From assembly GCA_900473185.1 (NCBI GenBank), contig UCKU01000043.1, positions 40,962 to 104,961 of the forward strand: a stretch of 64,000 bases of DNA, given 5' to 3'. The position numbers and the translations under genes were made by a program. Shown here piece by piece: positions 34,344-42,440 of this stretch. Every line of letters begins with the position of its first letter. Within the stretch, counting starts at the first letter, position 1. The notes under the pieces are model-generated. The model made no database searches. It was not told the origin of the DNA and saw nothing but the letters and a program-made list of their open reading frames with translations. The DNA comes from Hyphomicrobiales bacterium. GTDB taxonomy: Bacteria > Pseudomonadota > Alphaproteobacteria > Rhizobiales > Rhizobiaceae.

Positions 34344-35089
34344 CAGGCATCCTCCCCGAGATAGATGGCTTTGACCTGCGGGTCTTTCGAGATCTCGGCG
34401 ACGGTCCCTTCAGCAAAGAGTGCCCCGGCGGCGAGCACCGAAATACGGTCTGCGAAGGAGAAGACGAGATCCATATCGTGTTCGATCAGCACGACGGTGA
34501 CATTGGCCGGCAGCTCGCGGACGATGCCGAGAACCTCGTGCCGCTCCTCTTCGGGAACGCCGGCTGCGGGCTCATCGAGCAGCAGCACCTTCGGCCGCAT
34601 GGCAATCGCAAGGGCGATCTCCAGCAGGCGCTGCTTGCCATAGGGCAGGAGTGTCGTTGGCGTACCCATGACATCGACCAAACGGAAACGCTCCAGCAGT
34701 GCGGCCGCTTCGTCGGCGACTTCGCGGTCGGCCGAGAGCGGCCGCCACGCGAAGCGGCCATGCCCCCGGCGTTCGCTGATCGCCAGTATGACGGAATCGA
34801 GCGGCGTGAAATCGCCGAAGAGCTGATTGATCTGAAAGGTACGGGCAAGACCCTTGCCGACGCGACGATAGGAAGAGACACCGGTAATGTCTTCACCAGC
34901 GAGCAGGATCTCGCCGCTGTTCGGTGTCAGCACGCCGGTCAGCAGGTTGATGATGGTGGTCTTGCCGGCGCCGTTCGGGCCGATCAGGGCATGACGGGCA
35001 CCCTGGCGGATCTGCAGCGAGACATCGTTGGTGGCGATGAAGCCGCCGAAGCGCTTGACGAGATGACGGGTTTCGAGGGCGAGCGTCAT
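34343..35089 (-). CDS. livG: LIV-type ABC transporter ATP-binding protein (LivG-like)
   Basis: 248 residues: Walker A LIGPNGAGKTTIINLLTG, signature in the LPYGKQRLLEIALAIAM form usual for LivG, Walker B VLLLDEPAAGVPEEE. Its start overlaps the livM stop by four bases (ATGA). It works as a heterodimer with the LivF-like protein on the cytoplasmic face. Confidence 0.88.
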   Translation of the reverse strand: MTLALETRHLVKRFGGFIATNDVSLQIRQGARHALIGPNGAGKTTIINLLTGVLTPNSGEILLAGEDITGVSSYRRVGKGLARTFQINQLFGDFTPLDSVILAISERRGHGRFAWRPLSADREVADEAAALLERFRLVDVMGTPTTLLPYGKQRLLEIALAIAMRPKVLLLDEPAAGVPEEERHEVLGIVRELPANVTVVLIEHDMDLVFSFADRISVLAAGALFAEGTVAEISKDPQVKAIYLGEDA

Positions 35090-36120
35090 TTGCTTTCCTC
35101 CGCGACGGCTTGTTGCATGCCGGCTTCGCGCTTGCGGGCTGAGCCTGGTAGCAGAGTCTGCCAGCGTGTCAGGCGCTCGCGGCCGACCAGAACGATGATG
35201 ATAAGCACGAGGCCGATCCAGAACATCCAGTATTGCGGCGTGATGACCGACAGCCAGTTGCGCAGGATGGAGAAGATCACCGCGCCGAAGACGCCGCCAT
35301 AGAGATAGCCGACACCGCCGATGACCAGCACCAGCAGCACTTCGGCTGAACGATGGAAAGCGAGCACGTCTGGCGAGACGAAGCTTGTCGTCTGGGTCAG
35401 CAGCGCGCCTGCGATACCGGCATAGGCTGCAGAGATCGTGTAGATCGCGACGATGCGGCGGGTAGGCGAGATGCCGAGCATGGAGGCGCGGCGCTGGTTG
35501 CGCTTGATTGCCTTCAGCGACAGGCCGAAGGGCGAATTGACGATGCGACGGGCGATGTAGGCCAGAGCGACAAGCACGATAAGACAGTAGACATAGCCGG
35601 TGCGACCCCAGAGATCGAATTCGAAATAGCCGAGGATCGGGTTGATGATGATACCGCTCAATCCGTCAGCGCCACCTGTAAGCCAGGCCGCCTGATTGAC
35701 CAGTTCGGCAAGCAGCATGGCGACGCCAAAGGTGGTCATAAGGCGCGTGAGATCGGAGCCCCGCAACACAAGGAAACTTGTCAGGAAGCCGAAGACGCTA
35801 CTGACAAGGGCAGCCGCCAACAGGCCGATCATCGGCTCGCCGGAGACATGGACGGCAAAGAGGCCTGCTGCATAAGCGCCGAGGCCGAAGAAGGCGGTGT
35901 GGCCGAGCGAGACGATGCCGGCATAACCAAGGATGAGATCCAACGAGACGGCAAAGAGCGCCAGGATGGCGATCTCCGTCAGGATCAGCATCTGCGATGG
36001 CAGGACGAAGATCGCGGCGATGGCCACCAGCCACAGCGCGAATTCCCATATCTGCCAGCGGCCGGCGTGCCTCAGGAGCCCCATGGCCTGCTTGGAGGCG
36101 TTGTTGCGTTCGCTGCTCAT
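35086..36120 (-). CDS. livM: LIV-type ABC transporter permease (LivM-like)
   Basis: 344 residues with eight to ten membrane spans. It has DLILGYAGIVSLGHTAFFGLGAY (about residues 61-83), the family hallmark, and the EAA-like loop SLKAIKRNQRRASMLG. It overlaps livH and livG by four bases each. It forms the transmembrane path with LivH. Confidence 0.88.
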   Translation of the reverse strand: MSSERNNASKQAMGLLRHAGRWQIWEFALWLVAIAAIFVLPSQMLILTEIAILALFAVSLDLILGYAGIVSLGHTAFFGLGAYAAGLFAVHVSGEPMIGLLAAALVSSVFGFLTSFLVLRGSDLTRLMTTFGVAMLLAELVNQAAWLTGGADGLSGIIINPILGYFEFDLWGRTGYVYCLIVLVALAYIARRIVNSPFGLSLKAIKRNQRRASMLGISPTRRIVAIYTISAAYAGIAGALLTQTTSFVSPDVLAFHRSAEVLLVLVIGGVGYLYGGVFGAVIFSILRNWLSVITPQYWMFWIGLVLIIIVLVGRERLTRWQTLLPGSARKREAGMQQAVAEESK

Positions 36121-36977
36121 CGGCCGCCCTCCCGGGAGAAGAGGCCATGGGGCCGGAGGATCAGCACAAGGATCATGACGGCATAGATGATGAAGGCGCC
36201 GAGCTGCGGCACGTAATATTTGCCGGCAACATCGGCGATGCCGAGCAGCAGTGCTGCGATGAACGGGCCGGTGATGGACGAAGTGCCGCCGACGGTGACG
36301 ACGATCATGAAGTAGATCAGGTATTTCAGCGGAAAGTTCGGGTCGAGGCCGAGTAGCTCTGTGCCGAGTGCGCCGCCAAGGCCGGCAAGGCCGGAACCAA
36401 GTGCGAAGGTCAGCGCGAAGATGACCGAGACATTGATGCCCATGCCGCGGGCGACGCGTCCGTCATCGACGGCCGCACGTAGCTGGCTGCCGAAACGCGT
36501 GCGGGTGAGCGCCAGTTGCAGTGCGACTGTCAGCACCGCGCAGATAACGATAATGAAGAGCCGGTAGCGGCCGATATCGATGCCGAAGAAGTCGAAGCGG
36601 CCGCTGAGTTCCGGCGGCAGGTTGATGAGCTGCTGCTGACCGCCCATGAAATAATCGATTGCCGCGATCGCCATGAAGACGAGGCCAATCGAAAACAGCA
36701 CCTGATCGAGATGCGAAGCCGAATAGAGGCGGCGGTAGAGCAGCCGTTCCAACACAATGCCGGCAAGCGCCGTGACGATGAAGGCGGCCGGCAGGCACCA
36801 GTAGAAGGAGATGCCGTAGCTATTCATCATGATTACGGTGACGTAACCGCCTGCCATGGCGAAGGCGCCATGCGCCAGATTGACGAAATTCATCAGGCCC
36901 AGCGTGACCGACAATCCGCAGGCGAGAACAAAGAGAAGCATGCCATAGGCGATGCCGTCGAACAGGATTGTCAGCAT
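36117..36977 (-). CDS. livH: LIV-type ABC transporter permease (LivH-like)
   Basis: 286 residues with about eight spans. It has GLMNFVNLAHGAFAMAGGYV near the N-terminus and RAAVDDGRVARGMGI, the coupling loop facing the ATPases. Between it and the binding-protein gene lies a long hairpin (36994-37021) that may stabilise the upstream message. Confidence 0.88.
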   Translation of the reverse strand: MLTILFDGIAYGMLLFVLACGLSVTLGLMNFVNLAHGAFAMAGGYVTVIMMNSYGISFYWCLPAAFIVTALAGIVLERLLYRRLYSASHLDQVLFSIGLVFMAIAAIDYFMGGQQQLINLPPELSGRFDFFGIDIGRYRLFIIVICAVLTVALQLALTRTRFGSQLRAAVDDGRVARGMGINVSVIFALTFALGSGLAGLGGALGTELLGLDPNFPLKYLIYFMIVVTVGGTSSITGPFIAALLLGIADVAGKYYVPQLGAFIIYAVMILVLILRPHGLFSREGGR

Positions 36978-36993
36978 GAGACCTCACTGCATC

Positions 36994-37021
36994 CAGGCGG
37001 CGGAATTGCTTCCGCCGCCTG
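36994..37021 (-). promoter_or_regulatory. Intercistronic 12-bp hairpin between binding protein and permease
   Basis: CAGGCGGCGGAA pairs perfectly with TTCCGCCGCCTG around TTGC. No T-run follows on the transcribed strand. Such hairpins typically protect the upstream binding-protein message or partly attenuate the rest of the operon. Confidence 0.6.
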
Positions 37022-37031
37022 TTTCCTGGGC

Positions 37032-38207
37032 TTACTTGGCAGCCGTATTCGGATCGTGGATCTTTGGATAAGTCGCGAACTCGACATTGTAGAGTTCGCC
37101 ATTCTTCTCCTTGACCTCGCGCATGTAGATGTCCTGCACGATGTCGCGAGTTGCCGGGTCGATAGTAACAGGGCCGCGGGGGCTGACGAATTCCATGCCT
37201 TTCATGGCGTCGACGAGCTTGGTTCCATCTGTGTCGCCGCCGGTCTTTTCCAGCGCGGCATAGGCGACATGCATGGCGTCATAACCGCCGACTGACATGA
37301 AGTTCGGGCGCATATTCTTGTTGGCCTTGCGCACTTCGGCGACGAAAGCCTTGTTTTCCGGGCTATCATGGTCGGTCGAATAGAAGTGTCCGGTAATGAC
37401 GCCCTTGGCAGCCGGGCCCATGCCATTCAGGAGATCGTCGTCTGTCACGTCGCCCGTGGCGATCAGCTTGATGCCGGCATCTGCAAGGCCGCGATCGACG
37501 AATTGCTTCATGAAGATCGCGCCGACACCCGAGGGTACGAAGACGAAGAGGGCATCAGGCTTGGCATCACGCACACGCTGAAGAAAGGGTGCAAAATCCG
37601 GGTTCTGCAGGGGAACGCGGAGCGCTTCGACAACCGTGCCGCCTTCCTTCTTGAACTGATCGGTGAAGCCCTTCTCGATGTCGATGCCCGGACCGTAGTC
37701 GGTTACCAGCGTGACGACACGCTTGAGGTTGTTCTGGACGGCCCAGGTGGCGACTGGAACCGCGGATTGCGGACCGCCCATCGAGGTGCGCACGAAATAG
37801 GGCGACTGCTTCATGATGGCCGAGGTCGTGGCCGAGGTGATGATCGCCGGAACCTTCGCCTGGTTGAGGACTGGTGCCACACCCATGGCAAGCGGCGTCA
37901 GGCCGAAGCCGACAAGCATCTTGACGCCGTCATTGACGACGAGCTCCTGGGCGATGCGGCGGGTCTGGTCGGCCGTACCGGCATCGTCACGCAGGACGAG
38001 CTCGATCTTCTTGCCTGCAACCGTGTCGCCATTGATTGCCATGTATGCGCGAGCGCCGGCTTCGACCTGGCGTCCGGTTGAGGCGAAAGGGCCGGTCATC
38101 GGCAGGATCACGCCGATCTTTACCGTTTCCTGTGCAAATGCAGGCGTGCCGGCAAGTGTGGCGAGCGCCGCGCCGGCTACGAATAGTCTTCTCGAAAACG
38201 AAATCAT
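37032..38207 (-). CDS. LIV-type periplasmic binding protein, predicted aromatic-acid receptor
   Basis: 391 residues from ATG 38207 (GGAGGAG upstream) with a signal peptide (cleavage near AFA-QETVK, about residue 26). The Peripla_BP_6 fold begins VKIGVILPMTGPFASTG. The family binds branched-chain amino acids but also many aromatic acids. Its promoter carries the same ATGTATACAT operator as ligM and ligAB, so I infer an aromatic acid such as vanillate, syringate or gallate. The ligand pocket cannot be read without a structure. Confidence 0.82.
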   Translation of the reverse strand: MISFSRRLFVAGAALATLAGTPAFAQETVKIGVILPMTGPFASTGRQVEAGARAYMAINGDTVAGKKIELVLRDDAGTADQTRRIAQELVVNDGVKMLVGFGLTPLAMGVAPVLNQAKVPAIITSATTSAIMKQSPYFVRTSMGGPQSAVPVATWAVQNNLKRVVTLVTDYGPGIDIEKGFTDQFKKEGGTVVEALRVPLQNPDFAPFLQRVRDAKPDALFVFVPSGVGAIFMKQFVDRGLADAGIKLIATGDVTDDDLLNGMGPAAKGVITGHFYSTDHDSPENKAFVAEVRKANKNMRPNFMSVGGYDAMHVAYAALEKTGGDTDGTKLVDAMKGMEFVSPRGPVTIDPATRDIVQDIYMREVKEKNGELYNVEFATYPKIHDPNTAAK

Positions 38208-38328
38208 GTATACTCCTCCCAATGTTGTGCACCATATCTCTCTCCCGGAGACATGCCCGCGACCTGAGCGTTTTCCCTCGCTCCTCCGAAGAAAACGCTG
38301 CCATCGCGAAAATTGCTCAGCAAGTGCA

Positions 38329-38338
38329 ATGTATACAT
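38329..38338. promoter_or_regulatory. ATGTATACAT operator 4 overlapping the -10 of the ABC importer promoter
   Basis: On the minus strand CTTGTG (38353-38358), a 17-base spacer and TATACA (38330-38335) form a good promoter, and the -10 hexamer lies inside the palindrome. An additional 8/10 copy (38206-38215) overlaps the ribosome site and start codon of the binding-protein gene. Confidence 0.75.
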
Positions 38339-38539
38339 AAAACTTGACATGGCACAAGCCGCGGCCATCTGTAGAACCAGTCGATTGCGCCTGCCGCAAC
38401 GGCCATGAGAAGCAGGATAAACCGGGGTTTTGGCCCTATAATCTTGCGTTTTGCCAAGCAAATTTTCGATCGTCGCAACTCTGTCATATAGCTATGGCGA
38501 GAACGTGCTTTATCGAGCGAATTGAACAGGGAGCGTGCC

Positions 38540-39448
38540 ATGATCGAAAACACTGAGCTCGACCGTATCAAGAACGAGATTGCCGACAGCTTCGATGAAG
38601 AGCTGGAAATGCAGATGGAGGAGGACCGGCTCGACGAGCTGGTCGCCGAGGGCATGTCCGGCCCGGCCGAACAGACGCTCGAACGCAAGCTCTATTTCCG
38701 AGAGCTTTTCCGCCTGCAGCATGAACTGGTCCGCCTTCAGGACTGGGTCCAGTACAAGAAGCTCAAGGTTGTCGTGCTTTTCGAAGGCCGCGATTCCGCC
38801 GGCAAAGGCGGCGCGATCAAGCGCGTGACCCAGCGCCTCAACCCGCGCGTTTGCCGTGTCGTGGCACTTCCGGCGCCGACCGAGCGCGAGCGGAACCAGT
38901 GGTATTTCCAGCGCTATACTCCGCATCTGCCGTCGGCAGGCGAGATGGTGCTCTTCGACCGCAGCTGGTACAACCGTGCCGGTGTCGAGCGCGTCATGGG
39001 CTTCTGCACCAAGGATGAACTGGAAGAGTTCTTCCGCTCGGTGCCTGAGTTCGAACGCATGTTGGTGCGTTCCGGCATCATCCTCATCAAATACTGGTTC
39101 TCCATCACGGACGAGGAGCAGGAATTCCGCTTCAACATGCGTATCCACGATCCGCTGAAGCAGTGGAAGCTTTCGCCCATGGACCTGCAGAGCCGCGTCC
39201 ACTGGGAGGAATATACCAAGGCCAAGGAAGAGATGCTGGACCGTACGCATATCGATGAAGCGCCGTGGTGGGTCGTGCAGGCCGTGGACAAGAAGCGGGC
39301 GCGTCTGAACTGCATCGCGCATCTGCTGAGCCAGATCCCCTACGAGGATGTACCGAAGGAAGAGATCGTACTTCCCGAGCGCGTGCGTCACGAAGATTAT
39401 CAGCGTATCCCGGTTCCGCCTGAACTCTACGTCCCCGAAGTCTATTGA
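38540..39448 (+). CDS. ppk2: Polyphosphate kinase 2 family protein
   Basis: 302 residues from ATG 38540 (GGAG 6 bases upstream; the TTG at 38522 is less likely). P-loop kinase with Walker A FEGRDSAGKGGAIKRV (about residue 83), lid/Walker B region LFDRSWYNRAGVERVMGF and IKYWFSITDEEQ. PPK2 enzymes transfer phosphate between polyphosphate and nucleotides, usually making GTP or ATP. The length fits single-domain PPK2. It is divergent from the ABC importer across about 330 bases; a TTGACA (38344-38349) may be part of a promoter on this strand. No link with the catabolic genes is evident. Confidence 0.9.
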   Translation: MIENTELDRIKNEIADSFDEELEMQMEEDRLDELVAEGMSGPAEQTLERKLYFRELFRLQHELVRLQDWVQYKKLKVVVLFEGRDSAGKGGAIKRVTQRLNPRVCRVVALPAPTERERNQWYFQRYTPHLPSAGEMVLFDRSWYNRAGVERVMGFCTKDELEEFFRSVPEFERMLVRSGIILIKYWFSITDEEQEFRFNMRIHDPLKQWKLSPMDLQSRVHWEEYTKAKEEMLDRTHIDEAPWWVVQAVDKKRARLNCIAHLLSQIPYEDVPKEEIVLPERVRHEDYQRIPVPPELYVPEVY

Positions 39449-39460
39449 TTTACACCAACT

Positions 39461-39492
39461 GCTGCCGGTTCTACCGGCAGCGGCTCTTTTTT
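39461..39492 (+). terminator. Rho-independent terminator after ppk2
   Basis: GCTGCCGG-TTCTA-CCGGCAGC followed by GGCTCTTTTTT, 12 bases after the ppk2 stop. Confidence 0.88.
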
Positions 39493-39497
39493 GGCAT

Positions 39498-39534
39498 GTC
39501 GTTATCGCAAAACCGCTTCACACTTTTGCGCGAC
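39498..39534. repeat. Palindromic intergenic repeat, copy A
   Basis: GTCG-TTAT-CGCAAAA ... TTTTGCG-CGAC forms a two-part hairpin. Its centre matches copy B at 45835-45857 at all but two of 23 positions (GCAAAA-CGCT-CACACTTTTGC pattern). It resembles the short palindromic elements scattered between genes in Rhizobiaceae. It lies between the convergent ppk2 and ABC permease genes. Confidence 0.7.
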
Positions 39535-39538
39535 TGCT

Positions 39539-40381
39539 TCAATGCGCCGATTGCTGCTTGGCGCGGGCGACGATCTGCGTCGGATTGACGAATTGCAGCG
39601 CGATGATGAGCCAGAACAGCGTCGTCACCATATAGATCACCGCCATCGCATCGATCGACTGGCTGGCGCGTACGCCGGATGCAAAGACCGCGTAATAAAG
39701 AGAGACGACGAGCGTCTGGGTCTGCGGTCCGGCGATGAGGAAGGTCAGCTCGAACATGGCAAGCGTGCGCACCAGAACGAGCAGAAGTGCTGCCAGCATG
39801 CCGGGCAGCAAGAGCGGCAGCAGAATGCGGATGAAGAGGCTGGTCGTGCCGGCGCCAAAGACGCGGGCGGCTGCCTCGATGCGCGGATCGATCTGCTCGA
39901 TGAAGGGGATCATGACGAGCACGACGAAGGGGAAGGACGGCACGAGGTTGATCAGCACCACGCCCCAGAACGTGCCGCCAAGCCCGAGCTGGTAAAGCAC
40001 GGTTGCCAGCGGAATGCCGTAGGTCAGCGGTGGGATCAGCAGTGGCAGCAGGAAGAGCAGGATGATGGCGCGCTTGCCCGGGAAATCGCGCCGCGCCAGT
40101 GCATAGGCCGTCAATACGCCCAGAATGCCCGAGATGATGACGACGACAAACGCCATCTCGAAGGTGACGATGACGACGCTGGAAAGCTGGAACTCGCTCC
40201 AGGCGCTGAAATACCAGCGATCCGTCCAGCCGCGTGGCAGCCATGTGCCGAGCCAGCGTGTGGCGAAAGAGTTGACGATCACGGCCGCGATGACCGCAAG
40301 CAGGTTGAGGACAAAGAGGGTCGCGAGCGCCCAGACGGCGATGCGCCAGATCTTCGAGGTAAGGCCCTGGTCACGGATCAT
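39539..40381 (-). CDS. ABC transporter permease (PotC/ThiP-like)
   Basis: 280 residues, six predicted spans, with the coupling EAA loop PRIEAAARVFGAGTTSLFIRI (about residues 172-192). It is the last gene of the leftward importer operon: binding protein, ATPase, permease 1, permease 2. The family imports small organic or metal ligands (putrescine, thiamine, Fe(III), sugars). Confidence 0.82.
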   Translation of the reverse strand: MIRDQGLTSKIWRIAVWALATLFVLNLLAVIAAVIVNSFATRWLGTWLPRGWTDRWYFSAWSEFQLSSVVIVTFEMAFVVVIISGILGVLTAYALARRDFPGKRAIILLFLLPLLIPPLTYGIPLATVLYQLGLGGTFWGVVLINLVPSFPFVVLVMIPFIEQIDPRIEAAARVFGAGTTSLFIRILLPLLLPGMLAALLLVLVRTLAMFELTFLIAGPQTQTLVVSLYYAVFASGVRASQSIDAMAVIYMVTTLFWLIIALQFVNPTQIVARAKQQSAH

Positions 40382-40384
40382 GGC

Positions 40385-41269
40385 TCAGCCTTTCGTGCCG
40401 CCGGCCGGGCCGCGGTAGAAGAACGAACGCGCGCCGAGGATGGCGACGACAACAATGAGCTCGACGCCACCCATGATCAGGGCGATCGCCGTGCCGTAGG
40501 AATGGTCATATTGCTCGAAGGCGGCCTGATAGGCTGCAATCGAGATGACGCGCGTCGGGCCGGCTGGCGCGCCGAGCAGGACGGCCGACGGGAAGACGGC
40601 AAAGGCCTGAACGAATGACAGGCAGAAAGTCACGGCAAGGCCAGGCACCAGCAGCGGCAGGAAGACGCGCGTAAAGCGCTGGCGCGCATTGGCGCCGAGC
40701 GTGGCGGCAGCCTGCTCGATCGCCGGGTCGATACCGGTGATGTAGGACAGCGTCAGCAGGAAGGCGAAGGGGAAGCCGGTGATCAGCAGCGAGGCGAAGA
40801 CACCCCAGTAGTTGTTGGTGAGCTTGACCGGCGAATCCAGGATGCCGAACAGGATAAGCGTCTCGTTGAACCAGCCGCGCGGGCCGAGAAAGGTCAGCAG
40901 ACCATCGGCGACGAAGACGGTGCCGAGCGTGATCGGCAGGACGAGAATGGTCGTCAGTAGCCGCTGCCGGCGCATCAGCCGGACGCGAAAGGCAACGGGG
41001 ACTGCGAAGGCCAGGTTTACGATGGTGACAGGCAAGGCTAGCCACATGGTGTTGGCGATCGTGCCGTACTGGAACTGGTCCGAGAAGAACTTCGCGTAAT
41101 TTTCATACCAGACACCGCCATCCTTCGGCATCAGCGAATCCGCGACGCCGTAGACGAAGGGATAGATGAAGAGCGCGATCATGAAGAGGAGGCCGGGCAG
41201 AACGAGCAGCGTCGTGCCGTCGAGGCCTTGTGCGGCGAGTCTGGTTTTCAGTGAGGGGCCGCCGTTCAT
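40385..41269 (-). CDS. ABC transporter permease (PotB-like)
   Basis: 294 residues, six spans, with the EAA loop PAIEQAAATLGANARQRFTRV (about residue 185). Start overlaps the ATPase stop by four bases; the second permease gene follows three bases after its stop. It forms the transmembrane heterodimer with the protein at 39539. Confidence 0.82.
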   Translation of the reverse strand: MNGGPSLKTRLAAQGLDGTTLLVLPGLLFMIALFIYPFVYGVADSLMPKDGGVWYENYAKFFSDQFQYGTIANTMWLALPVTIVNLAFAVPVAFRVRLMRRQRLLTTILVLPITLGTVFVADGLLTFLGPRGWFNETLILFGILDSPVKLTNNYWGVFASLLITGFPFAFLLTLSYITGIDPAIEQAAATLGANARQRFTRVFLPLLVPGLAVTFCLSFVQAFAVFPSAVLLGAPAGPTRVISIAAYQAAFEQYDHSYGTAIALIMGGVELIVVVAILGARSFFYRGPAGGTKG

Positions 41270-42369
41270 GCAGGTGAGCCTTTGAAGACCAGAGAACGGC
41301 CTGCGACCGGCTGCAGGGTGGTGGCAGAGCCACGCGGCAAGGCGTCGTCGGAGCGGAAATAGAGCTCCGATCCGTCGGCCGAGCGGGCCATGCCGAAGAA
41401 GGCGCGGCCGCGATATTCGGTGCTCGCGACGATGACGGGAATGCCGTCGGTGGTGGCAACGAGATCTTCCGGGCGCACTGAGAGTACAGCGGCATCGCCG
41501 ACTTTCAACGTGTCGCGCATGGTGCCGGTCAATCGTGCGCCGGCGGCTTCGATTTCCGCCTCAGTGCCCGACACGGAGACGACGCGACCGGGAATGCGGG
41601 TGCGGAAGCCCATGAAATCGGCAACATTGAGATTGATCGGTCGCTGGTAGAGATCCTGCGGCGTGCCGATCTGCTGAATATGGCCCTGGCTCATGACGAC
41701 GATACGGTCGGCAAGCGAAAGTGCCTCATCCTGGTCGTGTGTGACATAGATGGTGGTCGAGCCGATCTGATCGTGGATGCCGCGAATTTCGGCGCGCATT
41801 TCCAAACGCAGCTTGGCGTCGAGGTTGGACAGCGGCTCATCCATCAGGACGATCGGCGGGCGGATGACGATAGCGCGGGCGATCGCGACGCGCTGCTGCT
41901 GGCCGCCGGAGAGCTGGCCGGGTAGCTTGTCCGCCTGGCTTTCGAGGCGCACCAGTGCCAGTGCATCGATGACGCGTTTGTCGGCCTCGGCGCCGCGAAT
42001 GCCTTGCATGGCAAGGCCGAAGCCGACATTCTTGCGCACGCTCATATGTGGGAAGAGGGCATAGCTCTGGAAGACCATGCCGAAGCCGCGCTTTTCCGGC
42101 TCCAATTGGTCGATGCGATTGCCGCCGAGGCGAATTTCGCCGCCGGTAAGGCCAAGCAGGCCGGCAATGCAGTTCAGCGCCGTGGATTTGCCGCAGCCGG
42201 AGGGGCCGAGAAGTGCGATGAATTCGCCGGGTTCAATCGTAAGATCGATGCCATCGAGGGCGTTATAGGCGCCGAAGGATCGCTTGATGCCATCAAGCTC
42301 AAGGCGCGCATTCTTCCGCGAAGACAGCGTTGCTGCGTTTTGAACCGGCAAAGTCAATGCAATCTCCAT
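41266..42369 (-). CDS. ABC transporter ATP-binding protein (PotA/UgpC-like)
   Basis: 367 residues: Walker A LLGPSGCGKSTALNCIAG, signature LSGGQQQRVAIARAI, Walker B IVLMDEPLSNLDAKLR, and a C-terminal TOBE domain from about residue 285. This architecture is that of the CUT1/PotA ATPases. No clear Shine-Dalgarno precedes ATG 42369, so the start is less certain than the function. It lies 71 bases after the binding-protein gene. Confidence 0.85.
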   Translation of the reverse strand: MEIALTLPVQNAATLSSRKNARLELDGIKRSFGAYNALDGIDLTIEPGEFIALLGPSGCGKSTALNCIAGLLGLTGGEIRLGGNRIDQLEPEKRGFGMVFQSYALFPHMSVRKNVGFGLAMQGIRGAEADKRVIDALALVRLESQADKLPGQLSGGQQQRVAIARAIVIRPPIVLMDEPLSNLDAKLRLEMRAEIRGIHDQIGSTTIYVTHDQDEALSLADRIVVMSQGHIQQIGTPQDLYQRPINLNVADFMGFRTRIPGRVVSVSGTEAEIEAAGARLTGTMRDTLKVGDAAVLSVRPEDLVATTDGIPVIVASTEYRGRAFFGMARSADGSELYFRSDDALPRGSATTLQPVAGRSLVFKGSPA

Positions 42370-42440
42370 TTATCGGCATCATGGCCGTTAGAAATCCGGC
42401 GTCGGGATGCCCGGCGCCGGTTCATTTCTGTCAAAAAGGA

